Shown here in pieces: positions 14,184-19,439 of a stretch of 19,439 bases of DNA. The position numbers and the translations under genes are program-made. This DNA comes from Roseburia sp. CAG:303 (lineage in GTDB: Bacteria; Bacillota; Clostridia; Lachnospirales; Lachnospiraceae). The stretch is taken from the NCBI GenBank assembly GCA_000437755.1, contig FR900176.1:4952-24390 (forward strand). Reading direction: 5' to 3'. The notes below the pieces were generated by a model. The model searched no databases and was not told where the DNA came from. It saw nothing but the letters and a program-made list of their open reading frames with translations. Each line of letters opens with the position of its first letter. Within the stretch, counting starts at the first letter, position 1.

Positions 14184-15950
14184 ATGTATTATTCAGAAGA
14201 ACTCATAGAAGAAATAAGAAGCAGGAACGACATTGTTGATGTAGTTTCAGGATATGTAAAATTGAAAAAAAAGGGAAGTACATACTTTGGTCTGTGTCCG
14301 TTTCATAATGAAAAATCGCCCTCTTTTTCGGTAAACGGGCAGCGTCAGATCTTTCACTGTTTTGGATGCGGAGAGGGAGGAAATGTGTATTCCTTCCTTA
14401 TGAAATATGAGAATTATACATTTCCGGAGGCAGTACGGGTTCTCGCAGAGCGTGCAGGGATAGAACTGCCACAGGTACAGCAGTCCGCCGAGGAGCGACA
14501 GAGAAACAGTCTCAAAGCGGATCTGCTGGAAGTAAATAAAGAAGCCGCATTGTATTTTTTTCATTTATTAAAGAGTGAAAAAGGGAAGCAGGGGTATGAT
14601 TATTTAAGAAAGCGTGAATTATCGGATGAAACCATCGTGAAATTCGGGCTGGGGTATGCACAGAACTATAAAGATGATTTATACCGTTATCTGAAAGAAA
14701 AAGGATACCGGGACGAAACTCTGAAGGAAAGCGGTCTGTTCACTTATACGGAGAGGGGTGTTTTTGACAAATTCTTTAACCGGGTTATGTTTCCGATTAT
14801 GGATATTAACAATAAAGTCATCGGATTCGGCGGACGTGTGATGGGAGAAGGTGAGCCAAAATACCTGAATTCCCCGGAAACGATTCTCTTTGATAAGAGC
14901 AGAAATCTTTACGGCATGAATTATGCAAAGAACAGCAGAAAGGGAAGTCTGTTAATCTGCGAGGGATATATGGATGTCATCGCATTGCATCAGGCGGGAT
15001 TTTCCAATGCGGTAGCTTCGCTTGGTACGGCATTTACCTCAAGGCAGTGTCTGCTGATGAAGCGTTATACGGAGAATGTATATCTGACCTATGACAGTGA
15101 TGGTGCGGGCATTAAGGCGGCACTCCGGGCAATCCCGATGCTGAAGGAAGCCGGATTATCGACGAAGGTTGTAAATATGAAGCCGTATAAAGATCCGGAT
15201 GAATTTATTAAAAATATGGGTGCGGAACAATATGAGGAAAGAATCGGACAGGCGAGGAATAGTTTTCTGTTTGAAATTGACCGGATGCAGGAAGAATCCG
15301 ATCTGCAGGATCCGGAGCAGAAATCCGCTTTTTATACCGGTGTTGCCAGAAAACTTCTGGAATTTGAAGATGAACTGGAGCGGAATGTTTACATGGATGC
15401 GGTATGCAGGGAATATAATATTCCAAAGGACAGCATGGTAAAGTCCGTAACCAGGCAGGCTTATAGCTATCAGGCAAATCAGGGAAGTCACAGTGAGCCA
15501 TCTGCACCGGCAAAGAGGGAAAGACAGGAGGCAAAACAGGAAAATGCCGTGATTCAGGCACAGAAGATATTGCTTACATGGCTTCTGGATGAACCGGGAC
15601 TGTTAGGAAAGATAGAAACCATACTGGATGAGAATGATTTTTCAAAACCTGTATATAATAAAGTTGCACGTATTCTGTTTGAACAGATACGGAACGGGGA
15701 TGTAAATCCTGCAAGAATTATTGATTATTTTGAAAATGAAGAGGAACACAGAATGGTATCTGCATTATTCAATATGCCGCTCAGGGAGGAACTGTCTCCG
15801 GTGGAAAAAGAAAAGGCATTGAATGAGACAGTAATCAGAATAAAGAGAAACAGTCTGGAAGAAAGAAGCAGGAAAGCAGCAGATATAAAGGAACTGCAGG
15901 AAATTATACAGGAACAGAAAAAACTGGATTTTCTGCATATTTCCCTATAG
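14184..15950 (+). CDS. dnaG: DNA primase
   Basis: DnaG makes RNA primers for the replication fork and works with the DnaB helicase. The 588 residues are the usual length. The N-terminal CHC2 zinc ribbon has C38, H41, C59 and C62 (LCPFH ... FHCFGCG). The catalytic core follows from about 115, with YLNSPET and the TOPRIM motifs E260 (ICEGYMDV) and D304/D306 (YDSDGAG). A polar linker near 430-455 separates the core from the helicase-binding C-terminal helices (about 455-588). The ATG at 14184 has GGAAAG about 6 nt upstream. It is followed after 47 bp by rpoD, the conserved macromolecular-synthesis order. All key residues are present. Confidence 0.97.
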   Translation: MYYSEELIEEIRSRNDIVDVVSGYVKLKKKGSTYFGLCPFHNEKSPSFSVNGQRQIFHCFGCGEGGNVYSFLMKYENYTFPEAVRVLAERAGIELPQVQQSAEERQRNSLKADLLEVNKEAALYFFHLLKSEKGKQGYDYLRKRELSDETIVKFGLGYAQNYKDDLYRYLKEKGYRDETLKESGLFTYTERGVFDKFFNRVMFPIMDINNKVIGFGGRVMGEGEPKYLNSPETILFDKSRNLYGMNYAKNSRKGSLLICEGYMDVIALHQAGFSNAVASLGTAFTSRQCLLMKRYTENVYLTYDSDGAGIKAALRAIPMLKEAGLSTKVVNMKPYKDPDEFIKNMGAEQYEERIGQARNSFLFEIDRMQEESDLQDPEQKSAFYTGVARKLLEFEDELERNVYMDAVCREYNIPKDSMVKSVTRQAYSYQANQGSHSEPSAPAKRERQEAKQENAVIQAQKILLTWLLDEPGLLGKIETILDENDFSKPVYNKVARILFEQIRNGDVNPARIIDYFENEEEHRMVSALFNMPLREELSPVEKEKALNETVIRIKRNSLEERSRKAADIKELQEIIQEQKKLDFLHISL

Positions 15951-15964
15951 GTAAAAAGGGAAAT
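15939..15964 (+). other. Small hairpin between dnaG and rpoD
   Basis: ATTTCCCT (15939-15946) pairs with AGGGAAAT (15957-15964) around a 10-nt loop that contains the dnaG stop codon. No T-run follows, so it is not a terminator. It could mark an mRNA processing or stability site, but the stem is short and AT-rich. Confidence 0.35.
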
Positions 15965-15997
15965 TCCGGCATCATGAATTGAAGGGTGGAAAAATCA

Positions 15998-17026
15998 ATG
16001 AAAGAAGATATCAGAAAGAATACGGAAGAAGAACTTAGAATGGAAGATTTTCCGGATGAACCACAGGAAGAAGAAATGATTAATGAAACGGAAGAGGAAG
16101 ATTTTCCAGAGCTGGATGAAGATACACTGGAAGAGATGGAACAGATAGAGAAGGAAAGCCAGAATATAGAGCTGGATGATTCGATTTCAGATGTCAGCAT
16201 GAATGATTCGGTCCGTATGTATTTAAAAGAAATGGGAAAATATCCGCTTATGACTGCTGAACAGGAAGTAGAATGTGCAAAGAGGATTGAGGCCGGCGAC
16301 ATGTCAGCCAAAGATGAACTGGCGGAAGCAAATCTCAGGCTGGTCGTAAGTATTGCAAAAAAATACGTCGGAAGAGGGATGTCATTTCTGGATTTGATTC
16401 AGGAGGGAAATATCGGGCTGATGAAGGCGGTGGAAAGATTTGACTATCGGAAAGGTTATAAATTCAGTACCTATGCAACCTGGTGGATTAAGCAGGCAAT
16501 TACGAGAGCAATTGCGGATCAGGCAAGAACCATAAGAATTCCGGTGCATATGGTGGATACAATCAATAAAGTGATGCGTGCCCAGAGGGATTTATTAAAT
16601 GAGCTGGGAAGAGAGCCGGAGCCGGAAGAAGTGGCAAAGGAACTAAATCTTACCATAGAGAAGGTAAATGAAGTGATGAAGCTTGCACAGGAGCCAGTGT
16701 CTTTGGAAACACCGATTGGAGAAGAAGAGGATAGTCATCTGGGAGATTTTATCCAGGATGATCATATCGCAACACCTGTCCAGGCGGCAACCAATATGCT
16801 CCTGCGGGAGAAATTGATCGAGGTCATGGATTCCCTCTCTGACCGGGAGAAAAAAGTGCTGATTATGAGATACGGACTGGATGATGGGAAAGAACGTACC
16901 CTGGAGGAGGTTGGAAAAGAATTTCATGTGACAAGGGAGCGGATCCGCCAGATCGAAGCAAAGGCATTGTGGAAAATCAAGCATCCGAATAAGAGCAGAA
17001 AATTAAGAGACTTTTTAGAAAATTAG
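15998..17026 (+). CDS. rpoD: Primary RNA polymerase sigma factor (sigma-A, RpoD)
   Basis: This is the housekeeping sigma factor that directs RNA polymerase to -35/-10 promoters such as those seen here. It has 342 residues from the ATG at 15998, preceded by AAGGGTGG at about 9 nt; an in-frame GTG at 15986 lies inside that site. Residues 1-65 are an unusually acidic tail (repeated EEE/DFP segments) in place of a classical region 1.1. Region 1.2 starts at DSVRMYLKEMG. Region 2 has LRLVVSIAKKYVGRGMSFLDLIQEGNIGL and the -10-reading helix RFDYRKGYKFSTYATWWIKQAITRAI. Region 3 follows, and region 4 ends with the -35-reading helix-turn-helix (TLEEVGKEFHVTRERIRQIEAKAL). It lies between dnaG and trmK in a conserved run. 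Confidence 0.96.
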   Translation: MKEDIRKNTEEELRMEDFPDEPQEEEMINETEEEDFPELDEDTLEEMEQIEKESQNIELDDSISDVSMNDSVRMYLKEMGKYPLMTAEQEVECAKRIEAGDMSAKDELAEANLRLVVSIAKKYVGRGMSFLDLIQEGNIGLMKAVERFDYRKGYKFSTYATWWIKQAITRAIADQARTIRIPVHMVDTINKVMRAQRDLLNELGREPEPEEVAKELNLTIEKVNEVMKLAQEPVSLETPIGEEEDSHLGDFIQDDHIATPVQAATNMLLREKLIEVMDSLSDREKKVLIMRYGLDDGKERTLEEVGKEFHVTRERIRQIEAKALWKIKHPNKSRKLRDFLEN

Positions 17027-17050
17027 AAGGAACAGAACAGAGGATAACAG

Positions 17051-17791
17051 ATGCAGATATCAGAGAGATTAAATCTGGTGGCGGATTTTGTTCCGGCATG
17101 CCAGACAGCAGCAGATATCGGAACGGATCATGGATATATTCCGATCGAGCTGATAAAGAGAAAGACCGTACAATATGCATATGCGATGGATATTAACCGT
17201 GGACCGCTTGAAAGAGCGAAGGAGCATATCGAAGCGGAGAATATGTCTGACCGGATTCAGATACGGCAGTCTGATGGACTGAAAGAATTAAAGCCCGGAG
17301 AGGCACAGACAATTATTATAGCCGGAATGGGCGGTGCATTAACCGTCCGAATTCTGGAGAACGGAAAAGAGACGGCAGAGCAGGCACAGACGCTTGTTCT
17401 GTCCCCACATTCCGAGATAGAATTGGTCAGAAAATATCTCATTCAGAATGGATATGAGATTGTACGGGAAAAAATGATTCTTGATCATGAAAAGTATTAT
17501 ACGGTAATGAAAGCAGAGAAGGCAGAAAATCCCGATGAAGTAAGAAAACGGTATCAGGATGAAATCTGTTATTTATATGGAAAGAAACTGATAGAGGAAG
17601 CAGATGATACATTATACCGTTATCTGAAAGAGAAAAGGGAAAAATTCCGGAATATTTCCGCACATCTGGAAACACAGCAGGGGGATGGAGCTTCCAGAAG
17701 AAAGGCAGAAGTGGAACGGGAAATTTTGGAAATGGAGCGGGCTTTATCTATGATGGAACGGGAAAAGACAGGAGGAAAAGAAGATGCGTGA
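17051..17791 (+). CDS. trmK: tRNA (adenine(22)-N(1))-methyltransferase TrmK
   Basis: TrmK methylates N1 of adenine 22 in the D-loop region of bacterial tRNAs using S-adenosylmethionine. The 246 residues fit the family. The N-terminal Rossmann-like domain carries the SAM-binding motif ADIGTDHGYIPIEL (21-34), an acidic AMDINRGPLERA segment, and the family-specific IIIAGMGG motif near 94-101. Residues 165-246 are a charged, probably coiled-coil C-terminal extension typical of TrmK. The start at 17051 has AGAGGA about 8 nt upstream. The gene sits 24 bp after rpoD and its last 8 bp (ATGCGTGA) overlap the start of the next gene, indicating translational coupling. Confidence 0.93.
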   Translation: MQISERLNLVADFVPACQTAADIGTDHGYIPIELIKRKTVQYAYAMDINRGPLERAKEHIEAENMSDRIQIRQSDGLKELKPGEAQTIIIAGMGGALTVRILENGKETAEQAQTLVLSPHSEIELVRKYLIQNGYEIVREKMILDHEKYYTVMKAEKAENPDEVRKRYQDEICYLYGKKLIEEADDTLYRYLKEKREKFRNISAHLETQQGDGASRRKAEVEREILEMERALSMMEREKTGGKEDA

Positions 17792-19439
17792 TATTGAAGT
17801 AATTGTGGAAGGGGAGCATATTGAGTGTAAAGAGGGAACAGAATTACTGGAACTGGCACAGCGGTATCAGAGAAAATATCAGGATGATATTGTGCTTGCC
17901 ATGGTAAACCACAAATTATCCGAGCTGTGGAAACCGGCACAGGATGGGGATAAAATTACATTCCTGACGACAGGTACAGTGAGCGGAAATGAAACCTACA
18001 GAAGAAGCGTGGTTATGGTAATGCTCAAGGCATTTTATGATGTGTATGGACATAAGATTAACAATATTAATGTCATGTATTCCCTGAGCAAGGGATATTA
18101 CTGCGAGGTGGACGGCGATTTACAGGTAACCAGGGATGCATTATATCAGGTTAAGACAAGAATGACGGAGATTATCAAGGCGGCAATGCCGTTTGAGAAG
18201 CATGTCATATCAACAAATGAGGCGATGGAATTTTTCCATAAGCACCGTATGTATGATAAGGAAAGATTATTTAAGTTTCGTAGAAGCTCCAGGGTTAATG
18301 TATACAGGCTGAATAAATTTGAAGATTATTTTTATGGATATATGGTTCCAAATACCGGATATTTAAAATATTTTGAGCTTCATGCTTATGATGAGGGATT
18401 TGTGCTTCAGATGCCGGTAAAGGAAGAACCGAGACGTGTGCCGAAGTTCTGCCCGCAGGAGAAAGTATTTTCTGTTCTGAAAGAATCCTCAAAATGGGGA
18501 GAATTACTGGAAATCGGGGCGGTAGGTGCTTTGAATGAAAATATTTCAAAGGGAAAGATTGGAGAAATCATGCTGGTGCAGGAGGCATTGCAGGAGCAGA
18601 AGATAGCCGAGATAGCAAAGCAGCTGGCGAACCGTCCGGATGTAAAATTCATCATGATAGCAGGTCCATCATCCTCCGGAAAAACAACATTTTCCCATCG
18701 GCTGTCCGTACAGCTGAGGGCATGTGGACTGCATCCGCATCCAATTGCCGTGGATAATTACTTTGTCAACAGGGAAGATAATCCGAAGGATGAAAATGGT
18801 GATTATGACTTTGAAGCATTGCAGGCAATCGATATTAATCTCTTTAACCAGGATATGGGAAGACTTTTAAAAGGGGAAGAAGTGGAGATTCCGTCCTTTA
18901 ATTTTAAGACGGGGCAGAGACAGTACAAGGGAGATACCTTAAAACTCGGACCGGATGATATTCTGGTAATTGAAGGAATTCACTGTCTGAATGATGAATT
19001 GTCCTTTTCACTGCCGAAAGAAAGCAAGTTTAAAATCTACATAAGTGCATTGACACAGCTGAATGTGGATGAACATAACCGTATTTCCACAACGGACTGC
19101 AGACTGATTCGCCGGATTGTAAGGGATGCAAGAACGAGAGGTGCGACAGCGGAGGAAACTCTTGCACGCTGGCAGTCCGTAAGGGCAGGAGAGGAAAAAA
19201 ATATTTTCCCTTATCAGGAAGAAGCAGATGTTATGTTTAATTCTGCACTGATTTATGAACTGGCAGTATTAAAGCAGTATGTCGAACCACTGTTGTTTGG
19301 AATACCGGTTGACAGCCCATATTATACGGAAGCAAAGAGAATGTTGAAATTCATGGATTATATCCTCGGAGTCAGCAGTGACATTGTTCCTGCAAATTCT
19401 CTGCTGAGGGAATTCATCGGCGGTGGCTGTTTTAATGTT
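17784..19439 (+). CDS. Uridine kinase-family nucleoside kinase fused to a ThrRS-like N-terminus (3' end outside window)
   Basis: The frame is open from the ATG at 17784 (GGAGG at 17771-17775) to the last base, 552 codons; little should be missing. Residues 1-65 resemble a TGS domain. Residues about 75-240 resemble the second additional domain of threonyl-tRNA synthetase, and residues 285-490 form a uridine kinase/phosphoribulokinase-like P-loop domain. The Walker A is GPSSSGKTT (294-302, K300); AVDNYF and VIEGIHCLN fit the substrate-binding and Walker B regions. Compared with thrS in this window, the HTCSH editing motif is replaced by RSVVM and the DLCAGPH motif is lost, so no editing activity is expected. 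This fused form is known in Firmicutes and other anaerobes and is annotated as a uridine kinase-like or nucleoside kinase; true substrate is unclear. It overlaps trmK by 8 bp. Confidence 0.88.
   Translation, partial: MRDIEVIVEGEHIECKEGTELLELAQRYQRKYQDDIVLAMVNHKLSELWKPAQDGDKITFLTTGTVSGNETYRRSVVMVMLKAFYDVYGHKINNINVMYSLSKGYYCEVDGDLQVTRDALYQVKTRMTEIIKAAMPFEKHVISTNEAMEFFHKHRMYDKERLFKFRRSSRVNVYRLNKFEDYFYGYMVPNTGYLKYFELHAYDEGFVLQMPVKEEPRRVPKFCPQEKVFSVLKESSKWGELLEIGAVGALNENISKGKIGEIMLVQEALQEQKIAEIAKQLANRPDVKFIMIAGPSSSGKTTFSHRLSVQLRACGLHPHPIAVDNYFVNREDNPKDENGDYDFEALQAIDINLFNQDMGRLLKGEEVEIPSFNFKTGQRQYKGDTLKLGPDDILVIEGIHCLNDELSFSLPKESKFKIYISALTQLNVDEHNRISTTDCRLIRRIVRDARTRGATAEETLARWQSVRAGEEKNIFPYQEEADVMFNSALIYELAVLKQYVEPLLFGIPVDSPYYTEAKRMLKFMDYILGVSSDIVPANSLLREFIGGGCFNV

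Overview
The window looks like chromosome of a low-to-mid-GC Gram-positive Clostridia member, most probably a Lachnospiraceae species. The reasons are strong GGAGG-type ribosome binding sites, a T-box leader on thrS, sortases with a sorting-signal protein, a dnaG-rpoD-trmK housekeeping run and a long BIG2 (bacterial Ig-like group 2) surface protein. Genus is not resolvable from sequence alone. There are no tRNA or rRNA genes, transposases, phage genes or CRISPR arrays.

Layout. (1) 1-4403, plus strand: an upstream gene's terminator, a DUF1653 protein, then a giant secreted BIG2-repeat protein. That protein is broken at 3652 by an exact 22-bp tandem duplication (3607-3650); deleting one copy restores a single ORF of about 1226 residues. 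(2) 4423-5948: a shared bidirectional terminator, then a convergent minus-strand O-antigen ligase/polymerase-type (Wzy_C) membrane protein with no other polysaccharide genes nearby. (3) 6038-8975, plus strand: a promoter, a threonine T-box riboswitch with its terminator, thrS, and 14 bp later a membrane-anchored protein of unknown function that should fall under the same T-box control. (4) 9021-13171, minus strand: a tight five-gene operon in transcription order: a small, probably abundant exported protein with a non-canonical IAKTG sorting signal, two paralogous class D-like sortases, a four-helix membrane protein ending in a natural His5 tract, and a GH43 arabinanase-like enzyme without a signal peptide. 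A near-consensus promoter precedes it. (5) 13337-14106: divergent promoter and deoD. (6) 14184-19439, plus strand: dnaG, rpoD (sigma-A), trmK and a uridine kinase-family enzyme fused to a threonyl-tRNA-synthetase-like N-terminus, cut off by the window end.

The least explained parts are the two-sortase/IAKTG operon and the 22-bp duplication in the BIG2 gene. Regions 3 and 6 are housekeeping: threonine charging under T-box feedback, purine salvage, replication priming, the primary sigma factor and tRNA modification. The accessory surface functions sit between them. All gaps between genes are under 300 bp except 5949-6402, which holds two divergent promoters and the T-box leader.
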